Shown in pieces: positions 1 through 7,578 of a stretch of 64,000 nt of DNA. The position numbers were made by a program, and so were the translations under genes. Location: contig CALDPX010000041.1 in assembly GCA_937911745.1 (NCBI GenBank), positions 124,001-188,000 of the forward strand. The letters are read 5' to 3'. Below the pieces are notes generated by a model, which did not search any database, had not been told where the DNA came from, and saw only the letters and a list, made by a program, of their open reading frames with translations. Each line of letters opens with the position of its first letter. Position 1 is the stretch's first letter. Origin of the DNA: an uncultured Alistipes sp. (GTDB taxonomy: Bacteria; Bacteroidota; Bacteroidia; Bacteroidales; Rikenellaceae).

Positions 1-720
1 CTGGAAAGATTTGGCTTTGGGTGCCGACTTGGCAATACGTGCCGAAGCCTTCCTCTCGCCATAAGTTCTGCCCTCTTCGCGTCTCTGATAACCACCTTCG
101 CGATTGAATGAACGCTCCTCATGGTTGAAATTGCGCTCGCGGGGCTGGAAGCCCTCTCGGTTGAAATCACGCTCGCGCCTCTGGTAACCACCCTCTCGGT
201 TGAACGAACGCTCCTCGCGCTGGAAATTGCGCTCACGGGGCTGGAAACCCTCTCGGTTGAAATCGCGCTCGCGTCTCTGGTAACCACCCTCTCGGTTGAA
301 CGAACGCTCCTCGCTCTGGAAGTTGCGCTCACGGGGTTGGAAACCCTCTCGGTTGAAATCACGCTCACGTCTTTGGTAATTGCCCTCGCGGTTGAATGTG
401 CGCTCCTCACGATAGTTGTTGTTATCCTCACGATTGTAATTACGTTCGCCAGAGCCATAACTCCTCTCGGTGCGGTAGCCACCCTGTTGACGATTGCGCT
501 CGGTGAGTCGATTGTCACGTGTGAAATTGGGGTTGAAGGAGCGTCTTTTTTCGCCCATAGATTTTTCTCCCGAACCAGCCTCTCGTTCGCGGTAGGACGA
601 GGAGAAGAGTGCATTGCCACTATTGCGAGTGGTCCTTGTACGTTTGTCTTTTGTGAAGGCTTTGTAGCCCTCTTCGCTTTCAGAGTGTGCCCTCACGGGG
701 AAATCTGTCTTAGTCATCAT
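1..720 (-). CDS. Partial gene: Arg/Glu/Asn-rich repeat N-terminus, possibly of an RluB-type pseudouridine synthase
   Basis: The reverse strand is open from an ATG at 720 to the window edge: 240 codons without a stop. The protein starts MMTKTDFPVRAHSE and soon becomes a low-complexity, highly charged tract. About 32-residue units (96 bp) recur at least three times, each built from FNREGGYQRRER, FNREGFQPRER and FQREERS pieces. The last visible residues (GERKASARIAKSAPKAKSFQ) turn Lys/Ala-rich. Bacteroidota RNA pseudouridine synthases of the RluB/RsuA group often carry such charged N-terminal tails before their S4 domain, so that is my leading guess, but no catalytic domain is in view. An RNA-binding or ribosome-associated protein of another kind is equally possible. 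Confidence 0.65.
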   Translation of the reverse strand, partial: MMTKTDFPVRAHSESEEGYKAFTKDKRTRTTRNSGNALFSSSYREREAGSGEKSMGEKRRSFNPNFTRDNRLTERNRQQGGYRTERSYGSGERNYNREDNNNYREERTFNREGNYQRRERDFNREGFQPRERNFQSEERSFNREGGYQRRERDFNREGFQPRERNFQREERSFNREGGYQRRERDFNREGFQPRERNFNHEERSFNREGGYQRREEGRTYGERKASARIAKSAPKAKSFQ

Positions 721-752
721 TTCAGAAATATAAAAGTGTTAAAGTGTTACCA

Positions 753-760
753 CAAATGTA
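753..760 (-). promoter_or_regulatory. Candidate -7 box for the repeat-rich gene at the left edge
   Basis: Reading leftward the sequence is TACATTTG, an exact match to the Bacteroidota TAnnTTTG element, 32 bp before the ATG at 720. No clear TTG -33 element is seen at the usual distance, so the call is weak. Confidence 0.4.
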
Positions 761-887
761 GGTTATTTTTTTGATTTATACGCTTTCTGGGCACTTTTTA
801 TTGCCTCTTTTTTATCAAACACCTCGCCACACTTTGGTTTTTCAGTCCTTTGTGTCACTTTTCCTGCCTTACGCAACAAAATTAAGC

Positions 888-909
888 GGGCAGAAACCTC
901 TTTCTGCCC
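888..909 (-). terminator. Hairpin after the lipoprotein gene at 933
   Basis: A perfect 9-bp stem (GGGCAGAAA / TTTCTGCCC) with a 4-nt loop lies 24 bp downstream of the leftward gene's stop. The T-rich tail on that strand is short and interrupted. Nothing else was recognised in 721-932. Confidence 0.6.
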
Positions 910-932
910 ACTACCTGTTTTGTGTTGTTTAT

Positions 933-1592
933 CTATCGTTGTGAATTAAATGATACGTTGCATTGTGCAGAACGAGTAAAATGGTCATTCTGCCAACTAT
1001 TAATTCCTCGTTCCGTAATGGTAAAGACTATTTCCGTATAATCTTCCGCAGGACTATCGGCGAGATAGATTTTGTAGTTTTCAGGAGTCATTATGTTCCT
1101 TTTGTTCCACTCCTCAGAAGTCATTTTACACTCTCCTCCATTGTGTAACAAATCGCCGTCGGGAAATTGGAAAAGAGGACAGATTGTAACTATTTCGATT
1201 TTGTCCGACAAATCCTCTCCTGCCATACGTCCGAAGAGAGTTTTGTCCGCCGAGATAGAGATAGAAGAGATGAAAGAGTATTCCACAAAGAGAGATTTGG
1301 TGGGTTTTGAGTTCTTCCATAGAGTCCTCATGGATTCCACAAGCTCGGTGTGTGCATCGTTCCAATATGAATTGGGAAATCCCGGGGCACCAATTCCTTG
1401 GGGTGAATGCCCTATGCTGATAGCTATATTTCGTAGACAATCGCCCGAATACCCTACAATACCGAAACAACTCTCTGTGTCGGGATATACATATAACTCT
1501 TTGTCGCCCAAAACCTTCTCACCAGGCTCAGCGCAGCCCGTAACAAGTAGTGCCGACGCAATAGCATATAGCAATAAAAGTAGACGTTTCAT
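933..1592 (-). CDS. Hypothetical lipoprotein
   Basis: This is a 219-residue protein I do not recognise. It begins with a lipoprotein signal peptide (MKRLLLLLYAIASALLVTGC; the lipobox Cys is residue 20), so it is expected to be exported and anchored by lipid. The mature part has several further cysteines (in TESCFGIV, SGDCLRN, VTICPLF, GECKM, AQCNV), which could form disulfides outside the cytoplasm. It stands alone between a terminator and a strong promoter with a long leader, so it is probably a single-gene transcript. An overlapping rightward frame lies opposite it, but the signal peptide, promoter and terminator all fit the leftward reading. Confidence 0.75.
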   Translation of the reverse strand: MKRLLLLLYAIASALLVTGCAEPGEKVLGDKELYVYPDTESCFGIVGYSGDCLRNIAISIGHSPQGIGAPGFPNSYWNDAHTELVESMRTLWKNSKPTKSLFVEYSFISSISISADKTLFGRMAGEDLSDKIEIVTICPLFQFPDGDLLHNGGECKMTSEEWNKRNIMTPENYKIYLADSPAEDYTEIVFTITERGINSWQNDHFTRSAQCNVSFNSQR

Positions 1593-1738
1593 AATGTCTT
1601 GTAATTAAGGCTGTTGATGTATTTTGTTGCCATCCCCGAGAGGTGTCGTAGCAGGGGTAACTACGGGTGGGGAAGCGGAATGTGCACTTTCAGCCCACCG
1701 CATTATTTGACGATTGTCATAGGCTCATATTAGTTGGT
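1593..1738 (-). ncRNA. Candidate structured leader RNA of the lipoprotein gene
   Basis: About 145 nt separate the predicted start of transcription from the ATG at 1592, long for this genome. The segment can form several helices: GAC-AATC-GTC, a GCGG...CCGC hairpin enclosing a GTGCAC palindrome, and CCCC...GGGG enclosing a CGTAG/CTACG hairpin. No T-run follows, so it reads as a 5' leader rather than a free RNA. It does not match the sequence signatures I know for TPP, cobalamin, FMN, SAM, glycine, purine or fluoride riboswitches. Confidence 0.4.
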
Positions 1739-1744
1739 TTGGTA

Positions 1745-1774
1745 CAAATATAAAACAATAAAGTTAAAAATCAA
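1745..1774 (-). promoter_or_regulatory. Promoter for the leader and lipoprotein at 933
   Basis: Reading leftward there is TTG (1772-1774), a 19-bp spacer and TATATTTG (1745-1752), an ideal Bacteroidota housekeeping promoter. Transcription would begin near 1738. Confidence 0.75.
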
Positions 1775-1790
1775 TGCGAAAAGCATTAAA

Positions 1791-1817
1791 AAAGAGCAGA
1801 GTGTTGCTCTGCTCTTT
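1791..1817 (-). terminator. Terminator of the acyl-CoA ligase gene
   Basis: A perfect 9-bp stem (1793-1801 with 1807-1815, AGAGCAGAG/CTCTGCTCT) and 5-nt loop is followed on the minus strand by a T-run. It lies about 40 bp past the stop of the gene ending at 1856. Confidence 0.85.
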
Positions 1818-1855
1818 ATCATATCCCGCCAAGGCGGTATTTGGTTAGAAATGGT

Positions 1856-3745
1856 TTAGAATCTACCTACGTTGTAGTAGATGTCCTTACCCTCGGGGGT
1901 GTACATTGCATTGAGGCGGTCTGCGAAGTGCTCCTCAACTTTGCCACGAACAACCTTCATAGTGGAGTTGATGAGGTGGTTCTGCTCGGTGAAGGGCTCG
2001 TCGAGCAGTGCGAAGGTTGCGGGCAACCAACGCTCGGGGAACTGACCCTCAAATTTGCCGCCTTTCTTATACTCATTGAGGTCTGCCTGCACAAGTTCAA
2101 CGATTTTGCGCTGACCCTCCTCGCTATCGAGCGAGAGTTTGAAGGGTACCAAAGCAGCCTTCATAGCCTCCTTGTTGGGCGAGATAAGAAGGGTAGTGTA
2201 GGGGTCTTGGTTGTTGTGGAGAATTGCGTGGTCGATGAACTTCGAACTCGAAACGTAAGCCTCCTCGATACCCTCGGGGCAGTATTTCTCGCCATCGGCA
2301 GCAATCAAAAGGCTCTTGAAACGACCATATACATAGAGCAAGCCATTCTTAACGGCACCCATATCGCCCGTATAGAGCCAACCGTCCTTAACGGTCTCGG
2401 CAGTCGAAGAAGCGTTCTTCCAGTAGCCCATCATCACGTTCTCGCCTTTGCAGACCATCTCGCCTTTCTCGCCCTCGGGGAGTTCGTTACCATCGGGGTC
2501 GCAAATCTTCATCTCGAAGGGTTTGACCATAACACCGCTCGAACCGAACTCATATCTCAGAGGACCATTAGACGAAATGACGGGGGTTGCCTCGCTAAGA
2601 CCGTAGCCCTGGAACATAGGCATACCGACAGCCATAAAGAATACCTGCAAATCCTTGTCCAAGAGTGCGCCACCACCAACAAAGAACCTCATCTCGCCAC
2701 CGAAGCCCTCGCGAACTTTCGAGAATACGAGTTTGTCGAAGAACCATACCAAAGGTTTGCGCAAAGCCCTCAAACCCTTACCACGCTCGCGGTCGCTATT
2801 GCCGTTGTAGGCGATGGCGTTCTTCAAACCCCAATTGTACAGTGTCTCAACGAACTTACCTTTTGCCTTGATACTGTTCTCGATATTCTTCTTGAAGTTC
2901 TTAGCAAGCGTAGGTACCGAGAGAATGATGTGGGGTTTTACCTCCCTGATGTTCAAAGGAATGTTTTTGAGAGTCTCCATACCGGTGCGACCGTTCTGTA
3001 CGGTAGCCACCTGTGCACCTTTGTGCATAAAGATGTAGAAACCTACAACGTGTGCAAAGCAGTGGTCCAAGGGGAGAATGATAAGAGTTCTCCAAGTCTC
3101 GTCAATATCCATCAGCGTCAGAGCCTGCTCCACGTTAGCGGTGTAGTTGCGGTGCGAGAGGCAAACGCCTTTGGGATCGGCAGTAGTACCGCTGGTGTAG
3201 GTGATAGTTGCGAGGTCGTCATTCTGGATAGCCTGACCGATTTTGAGGAAGCCCTCTTTGTCCTCGGCGAGGAGTTCGCGACCCATAGCCCTCACATCGT
3301 CCATCAAAATCTCCCTATCCTGCAACTCGTCAACCTTGTCGATGATGATAACTTTCTCTACCAAAGGCAGATCGGCAATAATACGGCGGATTTTGGGAAG
3401 TTGCGATTTCGACACAACAATCCATTTGGTATCCGAGTGTTTCAGGCGGAACATAAGGTCGTTGCTCTCTTCGAGTTTAATCGAAAGGGGCACGTTGGCT
3501 GCACCTGCATAGAACATAGCAAGTTCGGTCATAATCCACATATTCCTACCCTCCGAAAGGAGCGACATATTGTCTTTGGGTGCAACACCCAATTTCACAA
3601 AACCTGCACCAATCTCATAGACTGCATCGCGAGTTTGGGCATAGGTGGTATCGGTCCAAGTTTTACCGATTTTCTCTTTCAGAAATACATTGCCGGCATA
3701 ATTTGCAACCGACTCCTCAAAAAGGTCTACTAATGTTTTCTTCAT
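1856..3745 (-). CDS. fadD: Long-chain acyl-CoA synthetase (AMP-forming)
   Basis: This 629-residue protein is a member of the ANL superfamily. It activates fatty acids with ATP to acyl-AMP and then acyl-CoA, probably at the inner face of the membrane. The phosphate-binding motif YTSGTTADPKG is seen near residue 195, followed by GYGLSEATP, the YTGD motif and, near the C-terminus, the hinge YGRFKSLLIAADGEKYCPEGIE. Length fits the long-chain group (about 600-640). The start is MKKTLVDLFEES. It lies 51 bp downstream of the nitroreductase gene in the same direction and probably shares its transcript. Exact chain length of the substrate cannot be told. Confidence 0.9.
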   Translation of the reverse strand: MKKTLVDLFEESVANYAGNVFLKEKIGKTWTDTTYAQTRDAVYEIGAGFVKLGVAPKDNMSLLSEGRNMWIMTELAMFYAGAANVPLSIKLEESNDLMFRLKHSDTKWIVVSKSQLPKIRRIIADLPLVEKVIIIDKVDELQDREILMDDVRAMGRELLAEDKEGFLKIGQAIQNDDLATITYTSGTTADPKGVCLSHRNYTANVEQALTLMDIDETWRTLIILPLDHCFAHVVGFYIFMHKGAQVATVQNGRTGMETLKNIPLNIREVKPHIILSVPTLAKNFKKNIENSIKAKGKFVETLYNWGLKNAIAYNGNSDRERGKGLRALRKPLVWFFDKLVFSKVREGFGGEMRFFVGGGALLDKDLQVFFMAVGMPMFQGYGLSEATPVISSNGPLRYEFGSSGVMVKPFEMKICDPDGNELPEGEKGEMVCKGENVMMGYWKNASSTAETVKDGWLYTGDMGAVKNGLLYVYGRFKSLLIAADGEKYCPEGIEEAYVSSSKFIDHAILHNNQDPYTTLLISPNKEAMKAALVPFKLSLDSEEGQRKIVELVQADLNEYKKGGKFEGQFPERWLPATFALLDEPFTEQNHLINSTMKVVRGKVEEHFADRLNAMYTPEGKDIYYNVGRF

Positions 3746-3796
3746 AGTGTGTTAGTTTTTTTTGTTTGTTGATTGTTTCTCTATTTCTCTTCTCTC

Positions 3797-4438
3797 TTAC
3801 TTCAAAATTAGTTCGTCGAGGGCAATTTTGGGGACATAATGTATACCCGCCTCGTCTCGCCAATAGTTTTTGTTATCACCCTCGTGAATCTCCACAAGTT
3901 CGATTTTCTCTTTGGGTTTGCCTATTGCTACCACCAACAAAGGCTCGTAGGGTAGGGCGAGCGACTCCTTGACCTCCTGCTTGTCGAAAGCACCGATGCA
4001 GATACCTCCCAAACCTATCTCCACAGCCTGCAATAGCATACTCTGCGCTGCAATACCGAGGTCAATGTAGACGTAATGGTCGGGAGTGGGGGTGGCAGCA
4101 CAAATCACCACAAAGGCGCGAGGTTCCATTCCCTCAAATGGGAGTTTAAGGTTGCGCAAAGCACCCCCCAGACGGATGAAGGGCAATACTTTATCTGCCT
4201 CCTCGTGGGTTACGGGGCGGAAACGCAAAAGTTGTGAATTACGAGCCGAGGGGATTTTGGTGGCAACAGAGATGATACGCCTAAGTTGGTCGGGGCGAAC
4301 GACATAAGAGTTGTCGTAGCCTCGATAACTACGGTTGCGTACGAGGAGCTTTTCGAGAGAGGCGTGGCTCTTGGTTTTGGTGCCCGAGCCTGCCGCTTTT
4401 AGGTCCTCCATCTTCTTTTCGAGATAGTTGTCTGCCAT
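3797..4438 (-). CDS. Nitroreductase-family flavoprotein
   Basis: The protein (213 residues from the chosen start MADNYLEKK) has the FMN-binding nitroreductase fold signatures: an early Arg-Ser-x-Arg element (RNRSYRGYD), the IPSARNSQ stretch, and a C-terminal GIGLGGICIGAFD-type glycine-rich segment (seen as IGLGGICIGAF) with LVVAIGKP. Such enzymes use NAD(P)H to reduce quinones, nitro compounds or similar; the real substrate is unknown. An ATG nine codons upstream (4465) sits almost at the predicted transcription start, so 4438 is preferred. It is the first gene of a leftward pair with the acyl-CoA ligase. Confidence 0.85.
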   Translation of the reverse strand: MADNYLEKKMEDLKAAGSGTKTKSHASLEKLLVRNRSYRGYDNSYVVRPDQLRRIISVATKIPSARNSQLLRFRPVTHEEADKVLPFIRLGGALRNLKLPFEGMEPRAFVVICAATPTPDHYVYIDLGIAAQSMLLQAVEIGLGGICIGAFDKQEVKESLALPYEPLLVVAIGKPKEKIELVEIHEGDNKNYWRDEAGIHYVPKIALDELILK

Positions 4439-4466
4439 AAACCAAAAGTAATTTTGGTAAATCACA

Positions 4467-4496
4467 CAAATATAGTGATTTTATTCTGAACGGCAA
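4467..4496 (-). promoter_or_regulatory. Promoter of the nitroreductase gene
   Basis: TTG (4494-4496), 19 bp, then TATATTTG (4467-4474), reading leftward. It sets the transcription start near 4460 and argues for the ATG at 4438. Confidence 0.75.
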
Positions 4497-4540
4497 GCAC
4501 TTTAACCGTTTAATTTCTACGATGCTCAAAATGCTAAAAA

Positions 4541-4570
4541 GGTCGCAACGTTTGCCGTTGCGACCTTTTT
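4541..4570 (-). terminator. Strong terminator after the Omp28-like gene at 4592
   Basis: A perfect 10-bp GC-rich stem (GGTCGCAACG/CGTTGCGACC) has T-runs on both sides, so it may work in both directions. It closes the leftward surface-protein gene set. Confidence 0.85.
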
Positions 4571-4591
4571 GTTTTGTCTATGAGCGAGATG

Positions 4592-5773
4592 CTATTTGTA
4601 CTCAAATTCAATAGACTCGCTGTATACATCATTAGCAACCACATTGGTTACATAAACGCTACCATTGTTTTTCTCGGTGGTAACGAATACAACCAATCGG
4701 CAATTCTCCTTCACCCAAGGCTCTTTTTTCGAATTGGGATTAGGATCTTTGATGGTCATCGTGACAACTTGGTCTTTAATCTCACCGGCTTTCATTGCAC
4801 CAAGTGAGTGACCAACGTAGTTCTCGCCACTATCGGCAATGCGAAGTACGTTGTTGTGCGTGTTGAAATCGATGTCAGCGTTGCAACCATAGTTGGCCTG
4901 TTTCTCATAAAGACCGTCCTCCACAAGCCAAGCACCAACATAGTATACACCGTCCACGGCAGCCTTAACCGATATACGTGCTACGAAAGTGTCGCCATCG
5001 TCGCTTGCTACGTTCACTGCAATACCCGCTTTGGCATCCTCTTTGTGCGACTCGTCAATGGCAGCTTTCGTAAATGTGAATCCCGAATCTTTCTTTTCTT
5101 GATTAACAATGCCCTTCATGTCGAAGAATACGGTAGGATAGCTGCTGACACCAAACTTGCGGTCGATATTTGCATAGTTTGTAGGGTATAGATCGTCGGT
5201 TGCTTGGTAGGTGTAGATTGCAGCAACAACAAACTTGTCGGCGTAATTGGGATCGTTTGCAGCCTCATAGAGCGATGCCTTTGCAAAGGGGCAGTAACCA
5301 CAATCTGCACCGGTAAATTGGGTGAAGAATGTGCGTTTTACGAACGACTTATTTGCGGGCTGAGGATCTTCCATAGGCTGAGGAAGAGCAAAATTCACAG
5401 CCGTAATGCTTTTAAGTTCCTTGGTGTAGTAGGATTTGTACGATACCCAAAACGATTTGGTCTCGGGTTTGGTAGGAATCCACTCGGGAACGGTTACGGT
5501 ACTACCATCAATCTCAATTTCCAAAGGCGACATTGTCACCTCTTCGTCGTTTTCGTCGTAAAAGGTGAGTTCCTCGTGATTTACGAGAACATCATCGAGG
5601 TATACCAAGAAATAGGCGTGATCAACATCGATTTGCACCCAACTACTGCTCACCTCCATCCTAAAAGGTGATTTCTCAATGGGGGTGTCAACACCACTTT
5701 CGGGTCCATTGCAAGCCACCATTGCGAGTGCAGCAACTGCGACTGCCATTAATTTCAGTAATTTCATTTTCAA
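4592..5773 (-). CDS. Omp28-like thioredoxin-fold lipoprotein
   Basis: This is a 393-residue lipoprotein with signal peptide and lipobox Cys at about residue 21. The middle carries an Omp28-type thioredoxin-like domain with the motif GADCGYCPFA (C158, C161), placed right after TFFTQFT as in its paralogs. Omp28 proteins are surface lipoproteins of Bacteroidota; in Porphyromonas one was reported as an adhesin. The CxxC suggests disulfide chemistry or metal binding outside the cytoplasm; that is inference. It is the last gene of a leftward set after a DUF6029-like barrel, and three paralogs with the same CxxC lie at 12922-16383. Possible starts are 5773 and 5767. Confidence 0.85.
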   Translation of the reverse strand: MKMKLLKLMAVAVAALAMVACNGPESGVDTPIEKSPFRMEVSSSWVQIDVDHAYFLVYLDDVLVNHEELTFYDENDEEVTMSPLEIEIDGSTVTVPEWIPTKPETKSFWVSYKSYYTKELKSITAVNFALPQPMEDPQPANKSFVKRTFFTQFTGADCGYCPFAKASLYEAANDPNYADKFVVAAIYTYQATDDLYPTNYANIDRKFGVSSYPTVFFDMKGIVNQEKKDSGFTFTKAAIDESHKEDAKAGIAVNVASDDGDTFVARISVKAAVDGVYYVGAWLVEDGLYEKQANYGCNADIDFNTHNNVLRIADSGENYVGHSLGAMKAGEIKDQVVTMTIKDPNPNSKKEPWVKENCRLVVFVTTEKNNGSVYVTNVVANDVYSESIEFEYK

Positions 5774-5821
5774 TTCGGTTGTTTTTGTCGTTTAATTGTT
5801 AAGTACTTTCAATTTTGCTCG

Positions 5822-7429
5822 TTAGAACGATGTGCTAAGCAACAGGTTGAAACCCGTGTAGGCAGGTGTGTAGCGGCATACGCCACCCGAACATACCATA
5901 CCTGCGCGGTTGCGACCATAGGAGAGTTGTACCCTTGTACGGTCGAAGGTGTAACTTGCACCAACGCTATAATATGCCAATTTCTCTTTTGTCCTGTTGT
6001 AGTCGGTCTCAACTCTTTGGTGGTTGTACATTGTGTTGGCAAAGATGCTGAGCGAGGGAGCCATATTGTACTCCACAAGTGCACCCATCCAGTCACCCTC
6101 ATAATCGTTGGAGTAGAGGTACTGCAACTCGGCACGCAAAGAGTTTTTGGTGCTGAGTTTATGCGTTACGTCTGCCACAAAGATGTGAGAAGTGTAGATT
6201 AAATCCGTGTAGCCTTTGGCGGGATTGCGTTGCTGCAACGAATACATAAACGTAGCCTTCCAATTCTTGTTCCACTGGCGCTCAATGTCGAAGTTTACGT
6301 CCAACCAGGTGAGGTTGTCGGTCTCGGTATTCTGCGCCATCGAAGCGTTAAGGTGGAAGCGCCAGAAGTTGCGACGGTCTTTCTTGTGGCGGATGGAGTA
6401 GTAGGCATCTGCCTGAGCCGCAAACTCGCTGTGGGTGTTAACCTGATGGGGTTCGAGGTTGGCGAGCATATAGGTATGCTGGCGGGTGAGAGCGGGGATA
6501 TAGTTGAGCGCGTTGCCCAAACTGCCGTCATAGAGCGAAAGGCGTGTACCCATATTCTCAATCAGACGAGTCTGCGCCATAATGTTGAACTTTCCATGAA
6601 CGTAGGACAACTCTGCAAGAATCGCTTTGCCATTGTGAGCCATGCTGCCACTCTCGCTAATGTCTGTCGACTTTCCGACATACTCACCCTTCACACTCAG
6701 ACCATTCCAATCGAGCGAACCGCGAGCCGAGTAGAGGTGTACCATAGGGGTTTCCAAGCCAGCCATCTCGAAGATGTTCTGTCCGAATATCTCACTGCCC
6801 TCCAAGTTAAGCGATTGATAGCGGTTTACATAACTACCATCTACCATCACCATAACCTCCTGCCACTTCAAGAGCGAACCCACATTGACGCTTGCGTCCA
6901 CACCACCAATCCATGCCGTGGAGTAGTCAATTACTGCCAAGCGGGGACGACCATAGAAAGCTTTCAGTGCGAGCCACTCGGTGGGTGAGGCGGTAAACCT
7001 CAGACCTTGTGTAGCGCTGTTGAAGCCGAGTTGTCTATCCTCGAAACTACGATATACCAAGCCACTACCAAACTGCTCAAAGAAATCACCGGCGGTCACG
7101 TTATACCAATCGCCTCGATAGTCCACAAAGATTTGTGTGAGTGCAAAATTGGGGTCTGCTTTCAAATTGCGGATGTCATCATAACCGACAAGTGCGGGCA
7201 GATAGGCATCGCCTTGCAGACCTGCGCTCCAACGTCCGTTGTAGTAGGCGAGTTTGAGGTAGTCATTCGAACCGAAAGGTATCTTCTTGTCGCCCAATGC
7301 TGCGTCATCGAGGTAGTAGATGGAGTTGGACTCCAAACTACCCGTCAGGGAACCTCCACCCAAGCGTATTTGCGCGTTTGCAGTGGTGATGGCGGCAATT
7401 GCCAATAGGGTAATAGTCAGTCGCTTCAT
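5822..7429 (-). CDS. DUF6029-like outer-membrane beta-barrel protein, copy 1
   Basis: The 535-residue protein has a cleavable signal peptide (MKRLTITLLAIAAITTANA) and many alternating aromatic/polar strands, ending in STSF with a C-terminal Phe as outer-membrane barrels do. I place it in the DUF6029 group from memory. It is a clear paralog of 11270-12886: both share EQFGSGL/DQFGSGL with R-(S/T)-(F/Y)-EDR and the C-terminal motif GRNRAGMVCSGGVCR. C513 and C518 of that motif are the only cysteines in the protein, so an intramolecular disulfide, thiol exchange or metal site is plausible. It lies between a large Fn3-like lipoprotein gene and an Omp28-like gene. Function is unknown. Confidence 0.8.
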   Translation of the reverse strand: MKRLTITLLAIAAITTANAQIRLGGGSLTGSLESNSIYYLDDAALGDKKIPFGSNDYLKLAYYNGRWSAGLQGDAYLPALVGYDDIRNLKADPNFALTQIFVDYRGDWYNVTAGDFFEQFGSGLVYRSFEDRQLGFNSATQGLRFTASPTEWLALKAFYGRPRLAVIDYSTAWIGGVDASVNVGSLLKWQEVMVMVDGSYVNRYQSLNLEGSEIFGQNIFEMAGLETPMVHLYSARGSLDWNGLSVKGEYVGKSTDISESGSMAHNGKAILAELSYVHGKFNIMAQTRLIENMGTRLSLYDGSLGNALNYIPALTRQHTYMLANLEPHQVNTHSEFAAQADAYYSIRHKKDRRNFWRFHLNASMAQNTETDNLTWLDVNFDIERQWNKNWKATFMYSLQQRNPAKGYTDLIYTSHIFVADVTHKLSTKNSLRAELQYLYSNDYEGDWMGALVEYNMAPSLSIFANTMYNHQRVETDYNRTKEKLAYYSVGASYTFDRTRVQLSYGRNRAGMVCSGGVCRYTPAYTGFNLLLSTSF

Positions 7430-7504
7430 AGTTATATAGTCTAATCTGTTAGTATTTCTACTTTAAGTTCAATCATTCCAAATGATAACTATAACTCCTA
7501 AAAT

Positions 7505-7554
7505 GCACTATTCAGAAACCCCTGCATAATCGAGGGGTTTCTGAATCTTGTGCA
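7505..7554 (-). terminator. Long hairpin between the lipoprotein and barrel genes
   Basis: A 13-bp perfect stem (TTCAGAAACCCCT with AGGGGTTTCTGAA) is extended by an outer TGCAC/GTGCA pair. There is no T-run on the minus strand, so it may attenuate or stabilise the mRNA rather than fully terminate. Confidence 0.55.
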
Positions 7555-7578
7555 CAGGGTTGTTTAGAACGCAGGTTT

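Noticed and set aside
121..774. 217-codon rightward frame at the left edge
   Set aside because: Repetitive LVTTLSVERTLLALE-type sequence is the antisense of the Arg/Glu-rich repeats; the leftward reading has a promoter box and a normal start.
1841..3733. 630-codon open frame on the + strand opposite the acyl-CoA ligase
   Set aside because: It is the mirror of a clear fadD gene with all motifs; the frame is open only because of codon bias. It has no promoter and no family features.
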